Source: Streptomyces sp. CC228A (lineage in GTDB: Bacteria; Actinomycetota; Actinomycetes; Streptomycetales; Streptomycetaceae). From it: a DNA stretch of 64,000 nt. The notes under the pieces are model-generated. The model was not told the origin of the DNA, did no database searches, and saw only the letters and a list, made by a program, of their open reading frames with translations. The translations under genes and the position numbers were made by a program. The stretch lies in contig NZ_JAJPUI010000012.1 of assembly GCF_021390935.1 (NCBI RefSeq), forward strand, positions 141,527 to 205,526, in the 5' to 3' direction. Shown here in pieces: positions 35,290-42,681 of this stretch. Each line of letters begins with the position of its first letter. The first letter of the stretch is position 1.

Positions 35290-36633
35290 TCAGGCCCGGG
35301 GGCGGCCCATGGCGCGGAAGGTCCATCCGGCCTCGCGCCACACGGCCGGGTCCAGGGCGTTGCGGCCGTCGAGGATGATCCGCCGGTTCACGACCTCGCC
35401 CAGCGCGGCGGGGTCGATCTCGCGGAACTCCCGCCACTCGGTCAGGTGCAGCACCACGTCCGCGCCGCGGGCCGCCTCCAGCGCGCTGTCGGCGTAGCCG
35501 AGCGTGGGGAAGATCCGGCGGGCGTTGTCCATGCCCTTCGGGTCGTACACCGTGACCTGGCCGCCCTGGAGGTGGATCTGCCCGGCCACGTTCAGCGCGG
35601 GCGAGTCGCGCACGTCGTCGGAGTCCGGCTTGAAGGCGGCGCCGAGCACGGCGACGCGCTTGCCGAGGAAGGTGCCGTCGCCGAGGGCCTCGCGGGCCAT
35701 GCCGACCATCTGGCCGCGGCGCCGCATGTTGATGGAGTCGATCTCCCGCAGGAAGGTCAGGGCCTGGTCGGCGCCCAGCTCGCCCGCGCGGGCCATGAAG
35801 GCGCGGATGTCCTTGGGTAGGCAGCCGCCGCCGAAGCCGATGCCGGCGCGCAGGAACTTGGCGCCGATGCGCTCGTCGTGCCCGATGGCCTCCGCCAGCT
35901 TCGCCACGTCGCCGCCGGCCGCCTCGCAGACCTCGGCCATGGCGTTGATGAAGGAGATCTTCGTGGCGAGGAAGGAGTTCGCGGCGGTCTTGACCAGCTC
36001 GGCGGTCGGGAAATCCGTGACGACGAACGGCGAGCCCTCGCCGATGGGCGTCTCGTACACCTCCCGCAGGATCTTCTCGGCGCGCTCGCTCTCGACGCCG
36101 ACGACGATGCGGTCCGGGTGCAGGGTGTCCTGCACGGCGAAGCCCTCGCGCAGGAACTCCGGGTTCCAGGCCAGCTCCACGTCGGCCCCGGCGGGGGCGC
36201 GGTCGGCGAGCAGCCGCGAGAGCCGCTCGGCGCTGCCGACCGGCACGGTGGACTTGCCGACGACGAGGCTGGGCTTGCGCAGGTGCGGCACCAGCGACCC
36301 GAAGGCCGCGTCGACGTACGTCATGTCGCAGCCGTACTCGCCGTGCCGCTGCGGCGTGTTCACGCACACGAAGTGGACGTCGCCGAACTCGCCGACCTCC
36401 TCCCAGGAGGTGGTGAACCGCAGCCGTCCCGTGGACCCCTCGATCCCGGCGACATGCTTGCGCAGCAGGTCCTCCAGGCCGGGCTCGTACATGGGGACGC
36501 GCCCGGCGGCCAGCATCTCGATCTTCTGGGGCAGCACGTCCAGGCCGAGCACCTCGAAGCCGAGCTCTGCCATGGCCGCCGCATGGGTGGCGCCGAGGTA
36601 GCCGGTGCCGATCACGGTGATCTTCAGGGCCAT
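35290..36633 (-). CDS. UDP-glucose 6-dehydrogenase
   Basis: 447 residues. Oxidises UDP-glucose to UDP-glucuronate with two NAD. The N-terminal Rossmann loop reads ITVIGTGYLGATHAAAMAEL; then STVPVGSAERLSRLL, NPEFLREGFAVQDTLHPDRI, the Lys motif ELVKTAANSFLATKISFINA and the catalytic Cys in GIGFGGGCLPKDIRAF. Length is normal. ATG at 36631-36633. It supplies a uronic-acid donor for wall or capsular glycans, in keeping with the surrounding LCP and GT genes. Confidence 0.95.
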   Translation of the reverse strand: MALKITVIGTGYLGATHAAAMAELGFEVLGLDVLPQKIEMLAAGRVPMYEPGLEDLLRKHVAGIEGSTGRLRFTTSWEEVGEFGDVHFVCVNTPQRHGEYGCDMTYVDAAFGSLVPHLRKPSLVVGKSTVPVGSAERLSRLLADRAPAGADVELAWNPEFLREGFAVQDTLHPDRIVVGVESERAEKILREVYETPIGEGSPFVVTDFPTAELVKTAANSFLATKISFINAMAEVCEAAGGDVAKLAEAIGHDERIGAKFLRAGIGFGGGCLPKDIRAFMARAGELGADQALTFLREIDSINMRRRGQMVGMAREALGDGTFLGKRVAVLGAAFKPDSDDVRDSPALNVAGQIHLQGGQVTVYDPKGMDNARRIFPTLGYADSALEAARGADVVLHLTEWREFREIDPAALGEVVNRRIILDGRNALDPAVWREAGWTFRAMGRPRA

Positions 36634-36772
36634 GTGTGCTGCTCCTGTGCTGTGCGGGCGGGTGCGCCAGGCCGAGCATAGCCGGGGCTCACCTGGGGCA
36701 TTGTTCGGGCGGCACGGGCCCTGTCAGCAAGCTCACGCGATCGTCACATAGGCCCGGGCGCGGGGCGGGCAC

Positions 36773-36801
36773 TAAAATCAGGGTTACTTAACGGTAGTTA
36801 G
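36773..36801 (+). promoter_or_regulatory. promoter and palindromic operator of the acyl-CoA dehydrogenase gene
   Basis: TAAAAT (36773-36778) is a strong -10. CTTAAC-ggta-GTTAG (36787-36801) is an imperfect palindrome placed over the expected transcription start, as for a TetR-type repressor of fatty-acid or branched-chain catabolism. The repressor itself is not in the window. Confidence 0.5.
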
Positions 36802-36828
36802 CACGCAGCTCAGGGGAGTGAGAGACAG

Positions 36829-37986
36829 ATGGCGGGAACGCCTGACTTCGATCTGTACCGCCCGTCCGAGGAGCACGACATGCTCCGCGAGACCGTCCGC
36901 TCGCTCGCCGAGGCCAAGATCGCCCCGTACGCCGCGGCGGTCGACGAGGAGGCCCGCTTCCCGCAGGAGGCGCTCGACGCCCTGGTCGGCTCGGACCTGC
37001 ACGCCGTGCACGTCCCGGAGAGCTACGGCGGCGCGGGCGCCGACGCCCTCGCCACGGTGATCGTCATCGAGGAGGTGGCCCGTGTCTGCGCCTCCTCGTC
37101 GCTGATCCCCGCGGTGAACAAGCTGGGCTCGCTGCCGGTCGTCCTGTCGGGTTCCGAGGAGCTGAAGCAGAAGTACCTGCGGCCGCTGGCCCAGGGCGAC
37201 GCGATGTTCTCGTACTGCCTGTCCGAGCCGGACGCCGGCTCGGACGCGGCCGGCATGAAGACGAAGGCGGTCCGCGACGGCGACCACTACGTCCTCAACG
37301 GCGTGAAGCGCTGGATCACGAACGCCGGCGTGTCCGAGTACTACACGGTCATGGCGGTCACGGACCCGGAGAAGCGCTCCAAGGGCATCTCCGCCTTCGT
37401 GGTGGAGAAGTCCGACGAGGGCGTCTCCTTCGGCGCGCCCGAGAAGAAGCTCGGCATCAAGGGCTCCCCGACCCGCGAGGTCTACCTGGACAACGTCCGC
37501 ATCCCCGCCGACCGCATGATCGGCGAGGAGGGCACCGGCTTCGCCACCGCGATGAAGACCCTGGACCACACCCGCATCACCATCGCGGCCCAGGCCCTCG
37601 GCATCGCGCAGGGCGCCCTCGACTACGCCAAGGGCTACGTCAAGGAGCGCAAGCAGTTCGGCAAGCCCATCGCCGACTTCCAGGGCGTCCAGTTCATGCT
37701 GGCCGACATGGCGATGAAGCTGGAGGCCGCCCGCCAGCTGACGTACGCGGCCGCCGCCAAGTCGGAGCGCGTCGACGGCGACCTCACCTTCTTCGGCGCC
37801 GCCGCGAAGTGCTTCGCCTCGGACGTGGCCATGGAGGTCACCACGGACGCGGTGCAGCTCCTCGGCGGCTACGGCTACACCCGCGACTACCCGGTCGAGC
37901 GCATGATGCGCGACGCGAAGATCACGCAGATCTACGAGGGCACGAACCAGGTCCAGCGGATCGTGATGGCCAGGAACCTGCCGTAG
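36829..37986 (+). CDS. acyl-CoA dehydrogenase, whose 3' end is an attachment site
   Basis: 385 residues, FAD enzyme of the short/branched-chain acyl-CoA dehydrogenase family, catalysing alpha-beta oxidation of an acyl-CoA with electron-transfer flavoprotein as acceptor. Visible: FAD motif FSYCLSEPDAGSDAAGMKTK and RWITNAGVSEYYTVMAVTDP, GVQFMLADMAMKLEAARQL, QLLGGYGYTRDYPVERMMRD and the catalytic Glu370 in IYEGTNQVQRIV. The last 12 codons are inside a 37-bp sequence repeated 3.2 kb downstream, so an integrated element has probably replaced the original 3' end with an identical one and left the protein whole. Confidence 0.94.
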   Translation: MAGTPDFDLYRPSEEHDMLRETVRSLAEAKIAPYAAAVDEEARFPQEALDALVGSDLHAVHVPESYGGAGADALATVIVIEEVARVCASSSLIPAVNKLGSLPVVLSGSEELKQKYLRPLAQGDAMFSYCLSEPDAGSDAAGMKTKAVRDGDHYVLNGVKRWITNAGVSEYYTVMAVTDPEKRSKGISAFVVEKSDEGVSFGAPEKKLGIKGSPTREVYLDNVRIPADRMIGEEGTGFATAMKTLDHTRITIAAQALGIAQGALDYAKGYVKERKQFGKPIADFQGVQFMLADMAMKLEAARQLTYAAAAKSERVDGDLTFFGAAAKCFASDVAMEVTTDAVQLLGGYGYTRDYPVERMMRDAKITQIYEGTNQVQRIVMARNLP

Positions 37987-37987
37987 C
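37951..37987. repeat. attL-like direct repeat
   Basis: 37 bp beginning gtccagcggatcgtgatggc; identical to 41222-41258. Encodes the dehydrogenase C-terminus VQRIVMARNLP and its stop codon. Confidence 0.9.
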
Positions 37988-37995
37988 GCGGTTTC

Positions 37996-38048
37996 GGCAG
38001 GTCAGAGCCGGTCCTGAGGCTCCTGAGGAGCGCTCTCGGCTTTCTGCC
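37996..38048. repeat. inverted repeat just inside attL
   Basis: GGCAG (37996-38000) opposite CTGCC (38044-38048) and AGAGCCG (38004-38010) opposite CGGCTTT (38037-38043, one mismatch). Could be a recombinase arm site or a weak terminator. Confidence 0.4.
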
Positions 38049-38143
38049 CGTTGCGGCCTGATCAGGGCTGTTGATGGGCGTCGTGCTGGGGGAATCCTGG
38101 GGGCCGGCGATGCGAGAACAGCCGCTGACCAGCACAAACGAAT

Positions 38144-38172
38144 GCAGCCCCCGGTGCGTCACCGGGGGCTGC
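38144..38172. terminator. terminator hairpin inside the left end of the island
   Basis: 13-bp perfect stem (38144-38156 with 38160-38172), loop cgt. The arm sequence gcagcccccgg resembles the hairpin at 41380-41410 beyond attR. Confidence 0.8.
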
Positions 38173-38249
38173 CGTCGTGTGGGGATCAGACGTGTGACCC
38201 ACCACAGAAGCTCCGGCCACGTCGGCCGGGGCTTCTTCTGGGGCTGCGA

Positions 38250-38720
38250 CTACGCGACCGGGCAGGGCAGGGCAGGCATCGAGCGATTCGGGGAGCACGT
38301 CACCACTGCCAGGGACAGATACGAGGGGCGCTCCAGATAGAAGCCATACGACACATCAGCACCCGAGTGCAGTCGCTCAGCGGCAGCGCTCACCAGTCGG
38401 GCCAGGCGGGTTGTGTCCCGGTCGTGCTCAGAGGCGAAGCGGGGCGCCAACTCGGTCAGCCGTTCGTCGACCCATCCCGCCGCTCTCTTGGCTTCATCCC
38501 AGGTGCCACGAACTGACGCGCACGGCTTGATGAGCCAGTACGCCGTTTCCAGCGGTGGCAGATCAGACAGGGGGAACTCCGCTGCCACCTCTCGGTAGCG
38601 CTGGATCAGTTCGGGCTTGCTGCCGGGCGGGGGCGGCTCGGGATGCGGGGGCCGCCGTAAGGCTTCCTGGTCGAAGCGTTCCCTCGGGCCGACCCACAGA
38701 TAGCCGTGATGGTGGTGCAC
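38250..38720 (-). CDS. hypothetical protein of the island
   Basis: 156 residues if started at GTG 38718-38720 (VHHHHGYLWVGPRERFDQEA); the frame is open a little further upstream to a TTG at 38759. Helical and acidic in the middle (ELIQRYREVAAEFPLSDLPP, ETAYWLIKPCASVRG), with no signal peptide or membrane segment. I do not recognise a domain. Last gene of the minus-strand series in the island, followed by the hairpin at 38144. Confidence 0.6.
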   Translation of the reverse strand: MHHHHGYLWVGPRERFDQEALRRPPHPEPPPPGSKPELIQRYREVAAEFPLSDLPPLETAYWLIKPCASVRGTWDEAKRAAGWVDERLTELAPRFASEHDRDTTRLARLVSAAAERLHSGADVSYGFYLERPSYLSLAVVTCSPNRSMPALPCPVA

Positions 38721-38811
38721 CAGCCGATTACCGTTCGGTGATGGGGGTTGCGGGACCAACCGGCCCGGCTTGTGTGGAGGGGAGGCCGGGCCGGTCGGCG
38801 ACGGCGGAGGG

Positions 38812-39069
38812 TCAGACGTTCAGACCGAACCGCGCCGGGTCGATCCCGGCCGCGTCCAGCTCCTCCGTGGTGAACCGCAGCGGCTGCGCGTCCGGCCGCT
38901 TGCTGTCGCCCAGGGCCCAGGCGTCGTCACCGATCCGGGCCAGGGTCACGCACCCTTCGGTGCAGGGGCCGCCACACGCCTTGACGAACGAGGCCCCGTT
39001 GATGTCGAGCGCGTACAGGTCGGTTCCGTTCAGCATCACTGCGCCTTCCTGCCAACTGATCGCGGCCAT
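38812..39069 (-). CDS. DUF397-like (BldB/WhiJ-associated) small protein
   Basis: 85 residues. The end, AWALGDSKRPDAQPLRFTTE, resembles the DUF397 pattern (V-x-x-R-D-S-K, then L-x-F-x-x-E-W). The first half has a Trp near the start and a GGPCTEGCV Cys pair. DUF397 proteins are usually partners of Scr1-type XRE regulators such as WhiJ, and one is encoded 0.5 kb upstream on the same strand. The match to the family is moderate. Confidence 0.65.
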   Translation of the reverse strand: MAAISWQEGAVMLNGTDLYALDINGASFVKACGGPCTEGCVTLARIGDDAWALGDSKRPDAQPLRFTTEELDAAGIDPARFGLNV

Positions 39070-39121
39070 GGCTGACCGCCGCCGCCCGTACGGGCGGGAG
39101 TGAAAGGGGGAGAGCCGCGCT

Positions 39122-39274
39122 TCAGCGGCCGGAACGCTTGCCGGACTCGGCGCACCGCGCGCACTTGCACGGCGGCCACGCTGAAGTCATCAGAGGTGCC
39201 GGATCGTCGCTCGCCGACACTGCCCGCTCGGGCTCCCATGTGTGCCCGGAGTCACGGGAAACGCGCATCGTCAT
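39122..39274 (-). CDS. small conserved Streptomyces protein (50 residues)
   Basis: Starts MTMRVSRDSGHTWEPERAVS and ends with WPPCKCARCAESGKRSGR, a cysteine-rich (CxCxxC) tail. Short proteins of this type recur in streptomycete accessory regions and prophage-like elements; function unknown. ATG at 39272-39274. The longer open frame upstream is not supported. Confidence 0.65.
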   Translation of the reverse strand: MTMRVSRDSGHTWEPERAVSASDDPAPLMTSAWPPCKCARCAESGKRSGR

Positions 39275-39564
39275 CAACGGCCGGTCACGGAGCAGCCGCT
39301 GCGCCGCTCCCCTGCGCGTCACGCGTGTTCCTCGGCTCGGTGGCGGCGGAGCCTCACGTTGCCGTGTGAAACCCCGCTGTGGTCCCCTGCGGATCGCGCG
39401 TTCTCGCGAGCGACCGACAGTGAGAGGCACGTACGACAACCCGGTCTGGGAGACGGCTCATTTGGCCCCTCCATCAGGCTGATTGCCGATGCGGTCGACG
39501 TCGGATCGGAGGTTCTCTCTTCGCTCCCCATGACGCCATCTTCGGCTGGCCCGGTGGCGGACCT

Positions 39565-40395
39565 CTAGGCTGTTTCCTGTTCTCGCAAGAACTCGTTTCG
39601 GATGCCTTCGAGCAGGCCCCGCATTCTGTCACCTGACAGAGCTACGGCTGCGAACCCATCAAATTTGTCCACGTACAGCCCCACGTCTTTGGGGTCCGTA
39701 ACGACGACTTCAGCGTGAACGGTCTCCATCGTCACCATGCGGTCATCGCGAATGACGAATGCATGATTGGCGATGTCGTGCTGCTGCATCGCCAGCGGTA
39801 CGACTCGAATATCGACGTGAGGCAGGCGCGACATGGAGGCGATGCGGTCGAGTTGCGCCGCCATCATCTGCGGGGGGACAATTCTCCACCTCAGCACGGG
39901 TTCCGTGATGACGAACCGAAGTGATTTCGTGCCGTCGTAGAGAACCCCTTGCCGTTCAAGTCTCCCGTTGATCGTGCGCGTGACGGCTTCTTCACTCAGG
40001 CGGTGCCGTTTCAGAACGGCGCGGATGTACTCGGGGGTTTGCAGCAGGCCGGGGACCAGCGCCGGTTGAAAGAGCCGCAGCGTCGACATCTGGGCTTCCA
40101 GGGCCTTGGCGGCTTGCTGCCCCTTGTGGACGCCGATGCGCTTCAGCAGCCGCCACGCTGTCGCTTCCGTCGCCGATGCTCGGGCGGCCTCCGTGTACTC
40201 GGCCTTGACCTCATCCGAGACGCCGATGGCGGTCAGGATGCGTTCAACGTCCGGGGCGCTCGGTGCGACCTTGGCATTCTCGATCTTGGACAGCTTGGAC
40301 GGAGACATGAGGGCGCCGCGGGCCACTGCCTTGGCTTCCTTTCCGGATGCCATGCGCAGCGCCCGCAGCGCGGCCCCAAGCTGTGCTCTGTTCAC
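39565..40395 (-). CDS. XRE-family regulator with Scr1/DUF5753 domain (WhiJ-like)
   Basis: 276 residues. The N-terminal helix-turn-helix (LGAALRALRMASGKEAKAVA, then LMSPSKLSKIENAKVAPSAP) is followed by the DUF5753/Scr1 domain (LRLFQPALVPGLLQTPEYIR, RIVPPQMMAAQLDRIASMSR, DIRVVPLAMQQHDIANHAFV). WhiJ and its many paralogues in Streptomyces have this layout and act with small DUF397 proteins on development; some such pairs have been proposed as toxin-antitoxin modules. GTG 40393-40395 overlaps the stop of the upstream DUF6879 gene (GTGA). Codon use is less GC-rich than in the flanks. Confidence 0.9.
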   Translation of the reverse strand: MNRAQLGAALRALRMASGKEAKAVARGALMSPSKLSKIENAKVAPSAPDVERILTAIGVSDEVKAEYTEAARASATEATAWRLLKRIGVHKGQQAAKALEAQMSTLRLFQPALVPGLLQTPEYIRAVLKRHRLSEEAVTRTINGRLERQGVLYDGTKSLRFVITEPVLRWRIVPPQMMAAQLDRIASMSRLPHVDIRVVPLAMQQHDIANHAFVIRDDRMVTMETVHAEVVVTDPKDVGLYVDKFDGFAAVALSGDRMRGLLEGIRNEFLREQETA

Positions 40396-40916
40396 GCCCC
40401 GTACTTGGCCCACCATTCGGTGAATGGTTCTGCGTGCGCAAGTGCCGTGTCACGGTACCTGGCGAACTCTGCTGCCCGGTCCGGCTCCAGCACCTGCGAA
40501 CCCAGATATTTGCCTGCACTGTCGTAGTTCATCACGGCCACGGACTCCGAGTCGAAGCACCAGAAGTCCGGAACGCCGGGTAGAGGATTTGGTTTGTCGG
40601 TGGTGTCGAGGATGAAGAACTCCTCGCCTCCCGCCATGTTCTTCCGGTAGCCCCACCCGAGTTCGAAGCAAAGGTAGTCCGTAAGCGGGCGCGACAGGAT
40701 GTGCACCCGATAGACCCGCTTCCCGCTGTCGGTGTGCGAACGGAGTTCCTCCACCCACCCGGCGTTGTAGTCGTCCGGCTGGGGCTCTCCGGCCAGGTAG
40801 GCGTGATACGCGTCGACGTTCCCGGACCTGCTGTAGTCGTCCAGGGTCTCCAGACGGAAAGCCTCACGCTCGAACGAGTCGAAGAGGTCGCCGAGAGTCT
40901 TAGATGAGGTTGTCAC
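40392..40916 (-). CDS. DUF6879 family protein
   Basis: 174 residues. Starts VTTSSKTLGDLFDSFEREAF and continues HILSRPLTDYLCFELGWGYR, with NMAGGEEFFILDTTDKP and DFWCFDSESVAVMNYDSAGK, the DUF6879 pattern that often sits next to XRE-Scr1 genes. Soluble and acidic; role unknown. The start GTG 40914-40916 overlaps the upstream small gene by 17 bp, and the stop overlaps the XRE start, so the three genes are translationally coupled. Confidence 0.85.
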   Translation of the reverse strand: MTTSSKTLGDLFDSFEREAFRLETLDDYSRSGNVDAYHAYLAGEPQPDDYNAGWVEELRSHTDSGKRVYRVHILSRPLTDYLCFELGWGYRKNMAGGEEFFILDTTDKPNPLPGVPDFWCFDSESVAVMNYDSAGKYLGSQVLEPDRAAEFARYRDTALAHAEPFTEWWAKYGA

Positions 40917-41091
40917 GGACGGCCTTCCGGAGCAGTTCCATCGGGATCTCGACCAGCGTTTCATGAGCGGGAATCCGAAGCCCGTGGTCGGTCGGCGTCT
41001 CTCCCTGCACCAGGAAGGTGCCGCGATCCGTCGCGTAGATCGTCGGGCAGTCCTTGATATCGCACGTGCTGACCAGCTTGGTGACCTTCAT
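40900..41091 (-). CDS. small protein at the head of the XRE/DUF6879 operon
   Basis: 63 residues, MKVTKLVSTCDIKDCPTIYA then TDRGTFLVQGETPTDHGLRI. A Cys pair (CDIKDC) near the N-terminus and a compact beta-rich composition. First gene of the coupled operon; ATG at 41089-41091. I recall similar proteins only as neighbours of XRE-DUF397 cassettes; function unknown. Confidence 0.75.
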   Translation of the reverse strand: MKVTKLVSTCDIKDCPTIYATDRGTFLVQGETPTDHGLRIPAHETLVEIPMELLRKAVRDNLI

Positions 41092-41221
41092 GGTCCGGGT
41101 TCCCCTCCCATGCCGCTGCCAGTGCCTCCCACCCGGGTCGATGCTCCCGAGAGCCGGATGTGCGGGTCAAGCGATCGCGGTTGACGGAACGGGAAACCGC
41201 GTAACCTCCGCATGCCTGCTT

Positions 41222-41258
41222 GTCCAGCGGATCGTGATGGCCAGGAACCTGCCGTAGC
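41222..41258. repeat. attR-like direct repeat
   Basis: Perfect copy of 37951-37987. It still encodes the last residues of an acyl-CoA dehydrogenase and its stop codon, but has no gene body upstream. Confidence 0.9.
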
Positions 41259-41709
41259 CTTCCGGGCCGGGCCGGAGGCGGCCGCGACGCGCGCACGTCA
41301 ACACTCCGGTCCGCCCCGGCTCCGGGGGCGGGCCGCCTGCCTCCGCTCGCCGCGGCGGCCACCGCCCCTGCGCCGACACAGCAGCCCCCGGCCCCGCGCC
41401 GGGGGCTGCTGCCGTACGCGGATGGGGGCGTACGTGCCTGGTGCCCGGCCCTCGGGCGGAAACGCCTCCGTGCGGTCCTGCTGGTCCGAGCGCGCGGGCA
41501 TCCGGGCCGGTCCGGTGCGGCTGGCCTGGGGTTTCGGTGGCGGGAGCCCCCGAGATTTGAGTGACTTCTGAGGCGGAATTATGGCCTCCGCCATAGCGCG
41601 GGGTGTGCGCCCTTGATGGGGTGGGTCTCGACCGAACGGGCACCGGTGGCGCCCTGCCTGACCAGCAGGGAGCCACCGTGTCCGCTGCAAGACCCATGGG
41701 GGAACAAGC
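41259..41709. other. intergenic after attR
   Basis: 450 bp, no gene. Contains the hairpin at 41380-41410, probably the original terminator of the acyl-CoA dehydrogenase gene, and the promoter region of the secreted-protein gene. Confidence 0.5.
41380..41410. terminator. terminator hairpin beyond attR
   Basis: 13-bp perfect stem (41380-41392 with 41398-41410), loop cccgc. It shares the arm core agcagcccccgg with the hairpin just inside attL. Confidence 0.8.
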
Positions 41710-42672
41710 ATGTACACGGGAGCCTTTTCCCGCACCGCTCTGCGCCGTACGACCGTGACCGTGGCGAGCGTCGCCGCGGCCGCCGTCTTCACCACCACCG
41801 CCGCCCACGCGGCGCCCGCGCGGAGCGCTGACAGCAAGCCGACGACCGCCGCCGCCCAGGCCGCCGCCGTCGTCGAGAAGGCCACGGGCACGGCCGACAT
41901 CGTGCCCGCCGCGACCACGCCCGAGGGCTCGCTGCGCGCGGTCGTGGCCACGGAGCGCGGCGTGAACACCGTCACCGCCCCCGCCACCACGCGGGGCGTC
42001 GTCGAGGCCTCGGCCGGGGACGGCGGCACCGTGGGGATCGGCCTGCCGGACGTGGGCACGGGCTCCGCGACCGCGACCGGCAACGGCACGATCGTCTACC
42101 CGGGTGCGGACTCGGCCACCGACCTCGCGGTCCAGCCGACCGTCAACGGCGTCCGCTCCCTGGTCGTCATCAACAACGCCTCCGCCGCCAAGGAGTACCG
42201 CTTCGACCTCCACCTGCCGGCCGGTGCCGTGGCGGAGAAGCAGGAGGACGGAAGCGTCACCGTCAGCAAGGGCGAGGAGCTGCTGGGCACCTTCGACGCG
42301 CCCTGGGCCAAGGACGCCCGCGGCGAGGCGGTGCCGACGTCCTACCGCGTCGAGGGCGGGGCGCTCGTCCAGACGGTCGGGTTCGACAAGGACACCGCCT
42401 TCCCGGTGGTCGCCGACCCCAGCTGGTGGGACCAGACGAAGTTCATCGCCAAGTGCAGCGCCGCCGTCGCCGGCGTCCTGCTGACCTTCGTCCCGGCGGG
42501 GTCCAGCATCAAGGTGGCCCGCGCCGTGGCCCTGTTCAAGAAGTACGGTGCCAAGAAGACCGCCACCATCATCTGGCGCTTCGTCAACGGCAAGCGGGTC
42601 GGCTCGAAGGAGCGCGAGGCGGTCAAGGCGTTCATCGGTATCACTGCCATTTCCAACGCATGCCAGAAGTGA
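41710..42672 (+). CDS. secreted protein of unknown function
   Basis: 320 residues. A signal peptide (VASVAAAAVFTTTAAHAAPA) with an Ala-x-Ala cleavage site near residue 36 is followed by a Thr/Ala-rich exported region, a beta-rich middle (RSLVVINNASAAKEYRFDLH) and a conserved-looking FDKDTAFPVVADPSWW box. A hydrophobic segment (CSAAVAGVLLTFVPAGSS) and a basic helix (VARAVALFKKYGAKKTATII) come near the end. The last part resembles small effector-like domains carried by secreted actinobacterial proteins, but I cannot assign it. ATG follows GGGGGAAC. Paired with the small membrane-protein gene 9 bp downstream. Confidence 0.8.
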   Translation: MYTGAFSRTALRRTTVTVASVAAAAVFTTTAAHAAPARSADSKPTTAAAQAAAVVEKATGTADIVPAATTPEGSLRAVVATERGVNTVTAPATTRGVVEASAGDGGTVGIGLPDVGTGSATATGNGTIVYPGADSATDLAVQPTVNGVRSLVVINNASAAKEYRFDLHLPAGAVAEKQEDGSVTVSKGEELLGTFDAPWAKDARGEAVPTSYRVEGGALVQTVGFDKDTAFPVVADPSWWDQTKFIAKCSAAVAGVLLTFVPAGSSIKVARAVALFKKYGAKKTATIIWRFVNGKRVGSKEREAVKAFIGITAISNACQK

Positions 42673-42681
42673 GGTGACGTG

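Larger units (their letters stand above)
37951..41258. mobile_element. 3.3-kb integrated island flanked by attL/attR-like repeats, no integrase
   Basis: Bounded by 37-bp perfect direct repeats (37951-37987 and 41222-41258), the left one being the 3' end of the acyl-CoA dehydrogenase gene. GC is clearly lower than in flanking DNA (most marked 39560-41000), with AT-ending codons. All genes inside are on the minus strand: a small protein, a DUF6879 protein, an Scr1-type XRE regulator, a 50-residue protein, a DUF397-like protein and a hypothetical. I find no integrase, replication or transfer gene, so it is either a non-autonomous element mobilised in trans or a deletion remnant of a larger one. 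Confidence 0.75.

Noticed and set aside
37951..37987. tRNA gene 3' end as integration target
   Set aside because: The repeat is protein-coding (end of the acyl-CoA dehydrogenase); no cloverleaf can be drawn around it.
38071..38340. 89-codon plus-strand ORF at the left end of the island
   Set aside because: It runs through a perfect terminator hairpin and is antisense to the 38250-38720 gene; no start signal.
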